Assembly: GCA_028289645.1 (NCBI GenBank)
Contig: JANQOK010000010.1
Location: 1-58,004, forward strand
Length of the DNA: 58,004 nt
From: Anderseniella sp.
GTDB taxonomy: Bacteria > Pseudomonadota > Alphaproteobacteria > Rhizobiales > Aestuariivirgaceae
Reading direction: 5' to 3'
Positions 41,642-50,104 of this stretch are shown here, in pieces; the stretch's first letter is position 1, and each line of letters starts with the position of its first letter. The position numbers were made by a program, and so were the translations under genes. A model generated the notes under the pieces. It did not search any database. It worked only from the letters and a program-made list of their open reading frames with translations, and was not told the DNA's origin.

Positions 41642-41822
41642 TACGGCACAACTTTGCTGGTTTCATTGCTTGGGCAATGGCAGACATTCTACATTTTTCG
41701 TGCGCGTTCAACCACTGTTCCGCCTGTTGAACAACTGCAATGACACAGTACCGTTGAATTCCGGAGCCAGCAGGAGCATGCGCCCTACGGCGAGATCAAG
41801 CCGGCGCCGGACAACAACACCG

Positions 41823-42299
41823 TCAAATCTCCAGATGCAGCTTCGGTTTCCAGAACGGCCGGAACAGTTCGATTTTCGGACACCTGTCCATGACGACCTT
41901 CATACCGGCTGCTTCGGCGATTTTCGCGGCTTCGGGATGAGTGACGCCGATCTGGCCCCACAATACCCTGGCACCGATGGCGGCAGCCTGCCTGGCCACC
42001 TCAGGCAGGTCTTCGGCGCGCCGAAACACCTCGACCATGTCGACCGGCCGGTCTATGGACGCAAGGTCAGGATAGACTTTCAGGCCGCGGATTTCGGTCA
42101 CGTCCGGGCGTGGATTGACCGGGATCATGTCATAACCGGTTTCGTGCAGCACCCGCAGAACGCCATAGCTGAACTTGGTTTTGTCCGGGCTGGCGCCGAC
42201 CATGGCGATGGTCTTCACCGTTTTCAGTATCGTTTGCAGGTAGTCGTCGCTGTAGGGCAGGTCGTGATTGGTATGGCTTAAGCCATCAAGGCTGGTCAT
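41823..42299 (-). CDS. CoA-binding protein (YccU family)
   Basis: A 158-aa Rossmann-fold CoA-binding-domain protein. TIAMVGASPDKTKFSYGVLRVLHETGYDMIPVNPRPDVTEIRGLKVYPDL carries the nucleotide-binding GASPD loop, and VLWGQIGVTHPEAAKIAEAAGMKVVMDRCPKIE carries the conserved Cys. It starts with ATG in an ATGA overlap with the ferredoxin stop. It is the last gene of a four-gene operon (GNAT, methanethiol oxidase-like, ferredoxin, this). The role is unknown. Confidence 0.85.
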   Translation of the reverse strand: MTSLDGLSHTNHDLPYSDDYLQTILKTVKTIAMVGASPDKTKFSYGVLRVLHETGYDMIPVNPRPDVTEIRGLKVYPDLASIDRPVDMVEVFRRAEDLPEVARQAAAIGARVLWGQIGVTHPEAAKIAEAAGMKVVMDRCPKIELFRPFWKPKLHLEI

Positions 42300-42673
42300 G
42301 GCGTGTCCTTGCGAGCTTGCTTTAGGGGAGTGGCGATGTCCGCCTTCAGTTCGTGTGGTTCCAGCGGGTCCAGAAACGGGTTGCGGTAGAGCTTGTCGTG
42401 GCTTTCCACGCCGATGTCGAACGTGCAGTCGGATTTGGGCCGCGCCACGCACAGGATGACATAGCCGTCGCTGATCTGCCTGTTGTTGAGGGCGACCTGT
42501 GCCGACTGGTTGACTTCGCCCCGGATCAGTTTGGCGGCACAGGTGATGCAGCCGCCGTACTTGCAGCCATAAGGCAGGTCCACACCCTGATCACGAAGAC
42601 TGTCCAGCAAGGGTTTCTTCGCATCCACCCGATAGGTCGCGCCGTCGCGGTTGGCTATGGTGATCGTGTGCAT
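42296..42673 (-). CDS. 2Fe-2S ferredoxin
   Basis: A 125-aa plant-type ferredoxin. The cluster ligands are in YGCKYGGCITCAAKL (C-x4-C-x2-C) plus the downstream Cys in YVILCVARPKSD, as expected for [2Fe-2S]. The C-terminus extends 40 residues (ESHDKLYRNPFLDPLEPHELKAD). It sits 34 nt downstream of the methanethiol oxidase-like gene, suggesting electron transfer linked to sulfur-compound oxidation. Confidence 0.9.
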   Translation of the reverse strand: MHTITIANRDGATYRVDAKKPLLDSLRDQGVDLPYGCKYGGCITCAAKLIRGEVNQSAQVALNNRQISDGYVILCVARPKSDCTFDIGVESHDKLYRNPFLDPLEPHELKADIATPLKQARKDTP

Positions 42674-42707
42674 GGCCACTGTCTGGGGCACTCCTTGAAG
42701 GCAGGCT

Positions 42708-44057
42708 CTAAAGCCAGATGTCGCTCGTGCAGTCTCCGCCGGGATAGCGGGTTTCGTGGCAGCGGCTGGGACCGTTCGGCTCCCTGCCGAAATCAACCAC
42801 GAAATCAGGGTCGATTTCCATACCGCCAGACTCGGTGTCGCAGTTCACCATCAGCATGCAGCCTCCATTGCTGCGTATCTCAGGGTAGAACTGGTTGTCC
42901 CAGGTGGAAAACAGCGAGGTCGTCACATAAAGCCGCTTGCCATCCAGCGACAACTGGATCATCTGCGGGCCACCTGTGACACTCACGCCGTTGACCTCCG
43001 GCGCACGCCCCAGCAGCCCGCCCATCCAGACCTGGCCGGTGAGCTTCGGCTTGTGTGGGTCGGAAATGTCATATTGGCGGATGTCGCCGTGCAGCCAGTT
43101 GCAGAGGTACAGGAACCGGTCGTCCATGGACAGCAGGATTACCGATATGACGCCGGGAACCGGGATCGGCCATTCCGGATGCGGTTCGTTTTCCACATCG
43201 ATGATCTTCTCCCATTGCCACTCACCGTCAGCGTCTTTCCACCAGTGGATAATGTTTGCAGACAGGGCGGCGCCGACGAAACCGTGCGACGAGGCCGGAT
43301 CGTGGTGAAAACGCACCTCCAGCGGGATCAGTCCGTCCTCGCCCAGATACATGGTCTGCTTGGGGGTCTTTGCTTCAAAATCCCAGAAATGGATCTCGCG
43401 CCCATATTTCAGATGCCCGACCTCTTCCAGGTCAAAGCCCGGCATGAACGTGTTGGGCGCTGCCCATTCTGACGACACCATGACGTTGTGACGGGGCTGG
43501 TACCAGAAGTCATAGCCGAACTTTATGTCGCCCATGGAGTTTTCCCAGCGCCCGACAATGTTGAACTCCTTGTCCAGATGCAGGTAGCCGCCCGGTGCGT
43601 TGCCCTGCGCATCGCCGAGCATCGAAATGATGATTTCCGAACCCAGGCAATGCACTGTATGCGGTGCCGACAGATTGGTTTTCGCCTTGATTTCCGATCC
43701 TTCAATCACCTTGAACAGCGCCGGGTTGCGCGGATCGCTGGCGCAATCCACGATATGCAGGGTGGATGACCGTACGCCCGGCACAATCATGTATTTGCGC
43801 TCCATGCCGGCGTCGTCGTGGCACGATGAGCACGCATTCCAGCCCATATGATGCAGTTCATCGCCAATGCCCGGCATCTCAAGCCGCGAGATCACTTGGC
43901 TGTAGGTATCGCTGTCGGGATCTGCATCAATGGTGCACAGATAGTCCGGCTTTTGAATGCCGGTGCCGGTGTATATGGCGATGGTGTAGAGCAGTTTCTC
44001 ACGCGGTGCCCGCATCGCTTCGGCTGGGGATGCGTAGCCGGGGCCGCAGCATTTCAT
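42708..44057 (-). CDS. Selenium-binding protein/methanethiol oxidase family protein
   Basis: A 449-aa protein of the SELENBP1/methanethiol oxidase family. It starts KCCGPGYASPAEAMRAPREKLLY and has GIGDELHHMGWNACSSCHDD and HTVHCLGSEIIISMLGD, with conserved His/Cys residues that probably bind metal (copper in studied members). MtoX oxidises methanethiol to formaldehyde, H2O2 and sulfide. Unlike some members it has no signal peptide, so it would be cytoplasmic. ATG 44057 has AGGAAC upstream. The operon order is GNAT, this, ferredoxin, CoA-binding protein. Confidence 0.85.
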   Translation of the reverse strand: MKCCGPGYASPAEAMRAPREKLLYTIAIYTGTGIQKPDYLCTIDADPDSDTYSQVISRLEMPGIGDELHHMGWNACSSCHDDAGMERKYMIVPGVRSSTLHIVDCASDPRNPALFKVIEGSEIKAKTNLSAPHTVHCLGSEIIISMLGDAQGNAPGGYLHLDKEFNIVGRWENSMGDIKFGYDFWYQPRHNVMVSSEWAAPNTFMPGFDLEEVGHLKYGREIHFWDFEAKTPKQTMYLGEDGLIPLEVRFHHDPASSHGFVGAALSANIIHWWKDADGEWQWEKIIDVENEPHPEWPIPVPGVISVILLSMDDRFLYLCNWLHGDIRQYDISDPHKPKLTGQVWMGGLLGRAPEVNGVSVTGGPQMIQLSLDGKRLYVTTSLFSTWDNQFYPEIRSNGGCMLMVNCDTESGGMEIDPDFVVDFGREPNGPSRCHETRYPGGDCTSDIWL

Positions 44058-44066
44058 GGCAAGTTC

Positions 44067-44516
44067 CTATCCGGTTGGCACAGTGTAGAAGATGAAGTCG
44101 GATTTCGGCTGGTAAGAGTCGTACAGTTGCCGGCCGGCATAATTGTCGTCCTGTGTCAGCCAGTCCACCGATGACAAGCCCTTGTCTCGTGCAAAGGTCG
44201 TGACACTGTCAATCAGCAACCTCCCCGCGCCGACACCGCGCGCCGGCGGCTCGACGAACAAGTCTGCCAGGTAACAGGCCATGCTCGCAGTCAGCGTGCT
44301 GTGCCAGAGTTGGTAGTGGGCGAAGCCGATGATCCTGCCGTCGTCATTGACCGCAAGGTTGCACCAGAAATCATTGTGCGGGTCGAATATCCAGTCCCAG
44401 ACCTGATCAAAACCGTTGTCCGGAACAGTGACCTCGTAGAACTCGAAGTAACCCTGGAACAGATCCTGCCATCTGTTCCGGTCTGCTTCTTCAAGTCGCC
44501 GTATTGAAACGGTCAT
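44067..44516 (-). CDS. GNAT-family N-acetyltransferase
   Basis: A 149-aa acetyltransferase with motif A ADLFVEPPARGVGAGRLLID (RGVGAG CoA loop at about 96-101) and FYTVPTG at the C-terminus. ATG 44516 is preceded by GGGAGG. The stop is 9 nt before the methanethiol-oxidase-like start, so it is probably the first gene of that operon. The substrate is unknown. Confidence 0.88.
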   Translation of the reverse strand: MTVSIRRLEEADRNRWQDLFQGYFEFYEVTVPDNGFDQVWDWIFDPHNDFWCNLAVNDDGRIIGFAHYQLWHSTLTASMACYLADLFVEPPARGVGAGRLLIDSVTTFARDKGLSSVDWLTQDDNYAGRQLYDSYQPKSDFIFYTVPTG

Positions 44517-44681
44517 TGCGGCCTCCCGGTCCACACAGTTGAGCTGCCATCGAATATCTCAACCAGTACCGTCTTGCACCATTGCCGCGCTGTCAATCAT
44601 GTCAATTCGCTTTGTGGCGGACTGTAAACAGTGTATTTTCGCCCCCGGGGTCGGGCCGCATCGTGCGGCGCAAGCTGGGCT

Positions 44682-45632
44682 ATGGGCGCGCTAATGTTTT
44701 GGGCAGTTGATCTGTGGGCCTACTGCAGGCATCCCGTGCTCGTGGCAAGGTTTTACCGGGCGCTGGGGTACCTTCCATCAGTTGGCCTGCCTGGTACCTA
44801 CAACGAGAAAATTCTCTGGCGCAAGGTATTCGACCGCAATCCGCTCATCGCAACTTTGAGTGACAAGCTCCAGGCCAAGGAATATTTTGCAGAAATCTGT
44901 CCGGAATTGAAAACTGCCGAGGTCCTGTGGTCAGGTATGCGGGCCGAAGACATTCCGTCAGACATTTTGCACGGCAATGTGGTTGTGAAGACGACCCACG
45001 GTTCAGGCTTCAATCTGTTCATTAAAGGGCAGGGGCCAGATCGGCAGTCACTCAACAAGAAGGTGAACCAATGGCTGGGTCATCACCCCTACGGCCGCAA
45101 ATCCGGCGAGTGGGGGTATCGCGCCGTTCAGCCTCGGGTCTATGTCGAACGGATGCTGTGTTCTGACCGGCAGGCAGAACCCGTCCAGCTCAACTTCTCG
45201 ACCTTTGCCGGACGCCCGGTAATGGCACTGGTGATTGCCGGTGCGGTGCATGGCCCGAAGCGGGCCGGGATTTTTTCGGCTGATGGCCGCCGACTGACCG
45301 GCACGCCTCACCACTTTCTGAACCGTGACCAGCAATTGCCACAGGATTACCAACTGCCGCAGTGCTTTCACAACGCAGCTGCCTGCGCCGCCAGGCTCGG
45401 AGAACAACTGGATTATGCCCGCATAGATTTCCTGGCGCTGGAGGATGAATTGTTTGGCGGCGAGATCACCTTCTACACGCTCGGTGGCTACGCCACCTAC
45501 ACCGACCCGGAAACGGAAAGGCTGTTGAGCCGGCCATGGGATCTGCGTCGGTCGTATTTCATGTCAGCGCCGGGAAATGGGTGGCGCGGGGCATATGCCC
45601 GCCACCTCCATGCAGCCCTGTCACGAACCTAG
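44682..45632 (+). CDS. TupA-like ATP-grasp protein (paralogue 3)
   Basis: About 316 aa, with the family motifs ILWRKVFDRNPLIATLSDK (about 40-58), VVKTTHGSGFNLF (about 103-115, the HGSG ATP loop), SGEWGYRAV, GGEITFYTLGGY and RRSYFMSAPGNGW. Start candidates are ATG 44682, ATG 44694 and an upstream ATG 44631; the first two align best with the paralogues. It is 29 kb from the other two copies and near FAS1, sulfotransferase and glycosyltransferase genes. Confidence 0.75.
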   Translation: MGALMFWAVDLWAYCRHPVLVARFYRALGYLPSVGLPGTYNEKILWRKVFDRNPLIATLSDKLQAKEYFAEICPELKTAEVLWSGMRAEDIPSDILHGNVVVKTTHGSGFNLFIKGQGPDRQSLNKKVNQWLGHHPYGRKSGEWGYRAVQPRVYVERMLCSDRQAEPVQLNFSTFAGRPVMALVIAGAVHGPKRAGIFSADGRRLTGTPHHFLNRDQQLPQDYQLPQCFHNAAACAARLGEQLDYARIDFLALEDELFGGEITFYTLGGYATYTDPETERLLSRPWDLRRSYFMSAPGNGWRGAYARHLHAALSRT

Positions 45633-45729
45633 CGCAAAATTTTTTTGAACTGGCTGAAACTTATTCCGGAGCCTCCTCGTTACTGCCGGGGTCCAAAGGG
45701 ACAAGCATTAACAACAAGGATACCCTCCA

Positions 45730-46290
45730 ATGTATACACACACGAAAATACTCTCCTCTGCTGTCACACTTGCTGCGGGCCTGGCCCTGTCTGCAAGCAT
45801 CGCGCTCGCCAACCCGGAAGTCGGTGGCGCGCCGATGTTCGAGAGCAAGAACATCGTCGAGAACGCGGTTAACTCGAAGGACCACACAACACTTGTGGCG
45901 GCGGTCAAGGCTGCAGGCCTGGTCGACACGCTGGCCAGTCCCGGTCCGTTCACGGTGTTTGCACCGGTCAATATGGGCTTTGAAAAACTGCCTGCAGGCA
46001 CCGTTGAAACCTTGCTCAAACCGGAAAACAAGGGCCAGCTCACCAAGGTCCTGACTGCTCACGTGGTGGCCGGAAAAATGTCGTCGGCAGATCTGGTGCG
46101 CAAGGCCAAGGCCAATGGCGGCCGCTACAACATGCAGGCCGTCAGCGGTGATGCCCTGACAGCGGTGATCAAGGGCAAGGCCTTGTACCTGTTTGATGAG
46201 AGCGGCGGCGCCTCAAAGATCACCATTGCGGATGTGAACCAGTCAAACGGTGTCATTCACGTGGTCGACAGCGTTCTGGTTCCCCGTTAA
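45730..46290 (+). CDS. Secreted fasciclin (FAS1) domain protein
   Basis: A 186-aa protein with a signal peptide (1 to about 27, ending ASIALA) and a single FAS1 domain. Landmarks are DHTTLVAAVKAAGLVDTLASPGPFTVFAPVN (H1/FAPVN box) and ADVNQSNGVIHVVDSVLVP (H2 box). FAS1 domains mediate adhesion. A 12-bp stem-loop follows, between it and the msrB-like gene. Confidence 0.9.
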   Translation: MYTHTKILSSAVTLAAGLALSASIALANPEVGGAPMFESKNIVENAVNSKDHTTLVAAVKAAGLVDTLASPGPFTVFAPVNMGFEKLPAGTVETLLKPENKGQLTKVLTAHVVAGKMSSADLVRKAKANGGRYNMQAVSGDALTAVIKGKALYLFDESGGASKITIADVNQSNGVIHVVDSVLVPR

Positions 46291-46306
46291 TCCGACATCG
46301 GCGCAT

Positions 46307-46336
46307 TATGGGTCTGTCAGCCAAGACAGGCCCATA
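46307..46336 (+). terminator. Strong hairpin between the FAS1 and MsrB genes
   Basis: TATGGGTCTGTC pairs with GACAGGCCCATA (12 bp, one G-U) around AGCCAA and is followed by TTT. It is 17 nt after the FAS1 stop and 46 nt before the MsrB start. It is probably a terminator or attenuator that lowers msrB expression relative to FAS1. Confidence 0.55.
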
Positions 46337-46381
46337 TTTCAGATAGTTACATTCGATTTCCTGACTCAAAGGAATAACAAC

Positions 46382-46909
46382 ATGAACAACAAAACCCCCA
46401 TCAGCCGGCGCCACTTCCTGCGCGACAGCGCTCTGGCCTGGGCTGCGACTTCTGCCGGTCTGGTTGCGGCAGGCGGCACAACAAGCGCCGCCTTCGCCAA
46501 CACCCCGGCCCAACAGTTTGAAATTGTGCGCACGCCGGAAGAGTGGCGGCGGCTCCTGACCAAAGAGCAGTTTGCCGTTCTGCGCGAAGAGGCGACCGAG
46601 AAGCGTTACTCCAGTCCGCTGCTGTCGGAAAAACGCGCTGGCACTTATCACTGTGCCGGGTGCAACCTTGCGGTGTACAGCTCGCAGACCAAATATGACA
46701 GCAAGACCGGTTGGCCGAGTTTCTGGGATGCGCTGGAAAATGCCGTCGGCACCAGACCTGACGATACATTCTTTTCAACCCGCACTGAAGTTCACTGCCG
46801 CAGGTGTGGCGGACACTTCGGCCACATTTTCGATGACGGGCCGGCACCCACCGGCAAACGGCATTGCCTCAATGGCCTTGCGCTCAAGTTCATGCCAGCT
46901 ACGGGATAG
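46382..46909 (+). CDS. Tat-exported MsrB-type methionine-R-sulfoxide reductase
   Basis: A 175-aa protein. A Tat-like signal (SRRHFLRDSALAWAATSAGL, about 8-27) precedes an MsrB fold: zinc Cys91/Cys94 and Cys139/Cys142, SKTGWPSFWDAL, and catalytic Cys162 in RHCLNG. It would repair oxidised methionine in periplasmic proteins. ATG 46382 is chosen over 46250 for the signal and the spacing. It follows the FAS1 gene through the hairpin. Confidence 0.92.
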   Translation: MNNKTPISRRHFLRDSALAWAATSAGLVAAGGTTSAAFANTPAQQFEIVRTPEEWRRLLTKEQFAVLREEATEKRYSSPLLSEKRAGTYHCAGCNLAVYSSQTKYDSKTGWPSFWDALENAVGTRPDDTFFSTRTEVHCRRCGGHFGHIFDDGPAPTGKRHCLNGLALKFMPATG

Positions 46910-47189
46910 AGTTCCTGCATGGCTGCAGGTCGCCAGCTGCCTTGCAAATCTCAAGGGGGGCATCGGACTGATGTCCGGTGTCCCACCGGCCTTCCGCTAC
47001 CCGGATTGTCCTGCTGTCCCTGATAATCTAAACAGGTGTTGCGGTTTTATGGCGCGGCCGGAACAATCCTCTCGCCAGTGCCAAAATTGTCACTTAGTCT
47101 TGCGCTCCAGGGAACTTCAAGACGGATAGACAGTTGTCACCGTGGCGATGGCCTTTTTGCAGCGTTTGATTTCCGGGGGTGAGGGTCAA

Positions 47190-48437
47190 ATGGGAAGGAT
47201 CGTGATCATTGATCCGGACTTTGAACAGCTGGGTGGTCACAATATTGCAGCAAATGAAATCATCAGGGCGCATACTTGTGCGCCCATGGACGTTGTGTGC
47301 GCGTCCAGCCTGCCGGACGAGGTTAGGCTGGAAGGCGCAACGCTCAAACGTGTCCTGCCGTTCAATTCCTATGAGGCGTATTCCAGATACAGGTCGCCGC
47401 TAAAAAGGGCCGCAAGGGGGGTGCGAAAACTGTTGCGGCAACAAGGTGGGCCAGGCCTTGATGAGACCGGTTTCGGTCGCGAACTGTTTCGGGTTTTCCA
47501 GTCCGTAAACATCTCCTCGCGCGATGCCGTCGTTGTGCACACCGGCTCGGCCGTGCTGCTCAACGCCATCATGGATGCGCTTGCGCAGTTTGCGGAATCT
47601 GACTGGCCCGACTTGCATTTTCGTCAGGTGCGCCCGCTGGACAACATCAACTACGAGCGCACGACACATGCGAGGGCACAACGCATGAAGCGGCTTGGCA
47701 AGCTGTTCATGTATTCAGAAACCAACGCATTTGCCGAGATGCTGGCCCCGTTGGGTTATGACAGATCCCTGATTGCTTTGATTGAGTTTTCCGACGTGTC
47801 GCGGCCTCTGGTGCATCGGTCGGGTCCGCAGGACGAGTTTGAAGTCGCCATGCTGGGAACCGTCAGGCGCGAGAAGGGGTACGGACACCTGGCGCAGATA
47901 GCCAGTGCGTATCGGGACATTGCGGACCGGCAGGGCGGTCCCCGGTTGAAGGTTCTGATTCAGACAGGGGCGGTGAAAAACCGCAAACTCTATCGGGCCA
48001 TGCTGAATGAACTGGAGCAGGCCGGCGTCAATTTTGCCCTGGTCGAAGAAGGTGCAGGGCTGGCCGGCCACTGGCGCTGCATTGAGCGTTGCCATGCCGT
48101 GATCATGCCCTATGACCGTCGGCGTTACACCGATCGCGGGTCTGCGGTGGGCATGGATGCCATCGCAGCCGCGCGGCCGCTGGTTGTTGCCGGCGAATGC
48201 ACGCTTGAGGAATACATTAGAAACCGCAACGGTCTTGCAGCTGTCGGTAACCGGAAACTGGCTGAAAGCCTGCATGCCATTGCATCGAACTACTCTGAGT
48301 TTTCGGGCAATGCCCTGCAGCTGGCGCAGAAATTTCGCAAGCAACAATCCCAGAACCTGCTGTTCAGGCGGCTGAACTCTTCCGCATCCGGCAATCCAGA
48401 CACAGCCAAAGCAGCAACCGCGGACAGCGCTGTCTGA
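47190..48437 (+). CDS. GT4-like glycosyltransferase
   Basis: A 415-aa protein with a GT-B layout. The N-terminal Rossmann starts GRIVIIDPDFEQLGGHNIAANEII. The C-terminal half has FEVAMLGTVRREKGYG and AVIMPYDRRRYTDRGSAVGMDAIAAARPLVVAGE, which is the E-x7-E-type GT4 donor-binding region in degenerate form. ATG 47190 has GTGAGGG upstream; GTG 47142 would add a weakly supported 16-residue N-terminus. It is followed 31 nt later by a sulfotransferase gene, so the two form a unit. Confidence 0.75.
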   Translation: MGRIVIIDPDFEQLGGHNIAANEIIRAHTCAPMDVVCASSLPDEVRLEGATLKRVLPFNSYEAYSRYRSPLKRAARGVRKLLRQQGGPGLDETGFGRELFRVFQSVNISSRDAVVVHTGSAVLLNAIMDALAQFAESDWPDLHFRQVRPLDNINYERTTHARAQRMKRLGKLFMYSETNAFAEMLAPLGYDRSLIALIEFSDVSRPLVHRSGPQDEFEVAMLGTVRREKGYGHLAQIASAYRDIADRQGGPRLKVLIQTGAVKNRKLYRAMLNELEQAGVNFALVEEGAGLAGHWRCIERCHAVIMPYDRRRYTDRGSAVGMDAIAAARPLVVAGECTLEEYIRNRNGLAAVGNRKLAESLHAIASNYSEFSGNALQLAQKFRKQQSQNLLFRRLNSSASGNPDTAKAATADSAV

Positions 48438-48468
48438 GAACCTGTATGATACCCGGCAAGACACCAAT

Positions 48469-49161
48469 ATGATTGTTTCACACAAGCACAGGTTCATTTT
48501 CCTGAAAACGCGGAAAACCGGCGGCACCAGCGTCGAGTGCGCGTTAAGCGCCATCTGCGGACCCGATGATATTCTGACCCCTGGCCTGGGCAAGGACGAA
48601 GGGTCCAGACTGGGAGAACTGGGACCCAGGAACTTTGAATACGTCCCGCCGTTTTATTCGACAGAATGGCCCAATCTCATCTTGCGGTTTATCCGCAACC
48701 GCAAGATGCCGCTTGACTACTACAATCATATGCAGGCCTGGCGGGTGAAACGGCGGGTGAGCAGGGCTGTCTGGAACAGCTACTACAAGTTCGCTTTTGA
48801 CCGGAATCCCTGGGACCGCGAAATTTCCTGGTATTACCAGTTGAAGGCGCATGGCCGGCGTACAGGCAGTTTCCAGGAGCACCTTCGCCAGCTGCCCGGT
48901 GCCAGAATGGGCAATCACGGCATCTATTCCATCGGTGGAAAAGTTGTTGTGGATTTTCTGGGTCGCTATGAAACCCTTGAAGAAGACTTGCGCAATGTGA
49001 TGTCTGATCTGGGTGTCAGTTCTCTGCCGCCGTTGCCGGTCACCAACAATCGCAACCGCACGAACCAACAGCCCTATCAGGAGCTGTATGACCACACCAA
49101 CCGCGAACTGATTGCAAACACCTACAAAAGGGAAATCGACCTGCTCGGCTACACATTCTAA
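48469..49161 (+). CDS. Sulfotransferase-family protein
   Basis: A 230-aa protein. The PAPS 5'-phosphate loop is FIFLKTRKTGGTSVECAL (about 9-26), and the 3'-phosphate site resembles KFAFDRNPWDREISWYY (about 106-122). It lacks the length of large carbohydrate sulfotransferases but has both PAPS elements. It probably sulfates a surface glycan made by the neighbouring glycosyltransferase. Confidence 0.8.
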   Translation: MIVSHKHRFIFLKTRKTGGTSVECALSAICGPDDILTPGLGKDEGSRLGELGPRNFEYVPPFYSTEWPNLILRFIRNRKMPLDYYNHMQAWRVKRRVSRAVWNSYYKFAFDRNPWDREISWYYQLKAHGRRTGSFQEHLRQLPGARMGNHGIYSIGGKVVVDFLGRYETLEEDLRNVMSDLGVSSLPPLPVTNNRNRTNQQPYQELYDHTNRELIANTYKREIDLLGYTF

Positions 49162-49237
49162 AGGGCACCTTGCGGTTTACGACTGGCTGTTTTCGCCGAT
49201 CCGACCGACGAGTGTATCCGGCCGGCATCAGGGTTGC

Positions 49238-49900
49238 CTACGAGCTGACCGGCTGCAGCCCGCACTCTTCGAACCAGCTTTGATGCCGGCGCTCGATCTC
49301 AGCGATCAATCCCGGTTTGACATGGCCATGCCACGAGTTGGATTTGCCGTCGGTAATATGCTGCTTGTGGAACAGGTTGATCTGGTTGTGCAGCGACTTC
49401 GGGCCGTCGCTGAAATAACTCATGCGAGATATCTCGTCGATGATGGGTTGAGGATCCGGGTCCTCGATACCCAGGGTTTTCGCCATCTGCTCGATAACCC
49501 TTGTCTTGTCTGCGATGATGTCTTCATATCTGACGATGTAATCCGCCTTCTCGGTCCACCGCCGGTACAGGGAAACCAGTCTGTCAGCCGTCTCTACCGA
49601 GGGTTTCTTGTTCCATATCCGTTTCATGCTGGCCAGCACATCGCGAATGTCGCGATATGAGTACAGGATATGGCTGGACTGACGCACCAGTCGCGCATCG
49701 TAGTCGTGAAGTTTGATAACGGCATTTGTCGGCGCGGGCAGATGTTCAATATCCTCGACCCAGCCAAAAACCATGTCGGCTCCAACACGGCGCGAGACCA
49801 GCAGTCGTGCAGCATTGTACAACCACGTACTGGCGGACCGGCTCATGCCGGCACACAGCACATTGTAATGGTTGGAATCGACCCTGGTGTCTTCAGGCAA
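49238..49900 (-). CDS. Sulfotransferase-like protein
   Basis: A 220-aa protein. YNVLCAGMSRSASTWLYNA (about 12-30) is a PAPS-loop-like GxxRSxSTWL motif. SYRDIRDVLASMKRIW (about 81-96) fits the 3'-phosphate motif, and YIVRYEDII follows. The start at 49900 is TTG; the downstream ATG at 49846 would remove the first strand of the PAPS loop. It is convergent with the other sulfotransferase, 76 nt apart. The substrate is unknown. Confidence 0.75.
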   Translation of the reverse strand: MPEDTRVDSNHYNVLCAGMSRSASTWLYNAARLLVSRRVGADMVFGWVEDIEHLPAPTNAVIKLHDYDARLVRQSSHILYSYRDIRDVLASMKRIWNKKPSVETADRLVSLYRRWTEKADYIVRYEDIIADKTRVIEQMAKTLGIEDPDPQPIIDEISRMSYFSDGPKSLHNQINLFHKQHITDGKSNSWHGHVKPGLIAEIERRHQSWFEECGLQPVSS

Positions 49901-50104
49901 TGCTTGCTGATCCGTTTGTTGTTTCGAGACACGCCGGGGCCGGGTCCCAGATTAGAGCCTATGGCCATGTTAGTGTACCGGTGGTCCGGACGGCAACGGA
50001 TAATCCTGGCGAAAGCGGTCGGCGCCGGCTTGTGAGACAGCCATTTCGGCGCTTTGAAAAAAAACTGTTGACCCTGACGTAGCGTGAGGCTCGATGAAAG
50101 GTCC

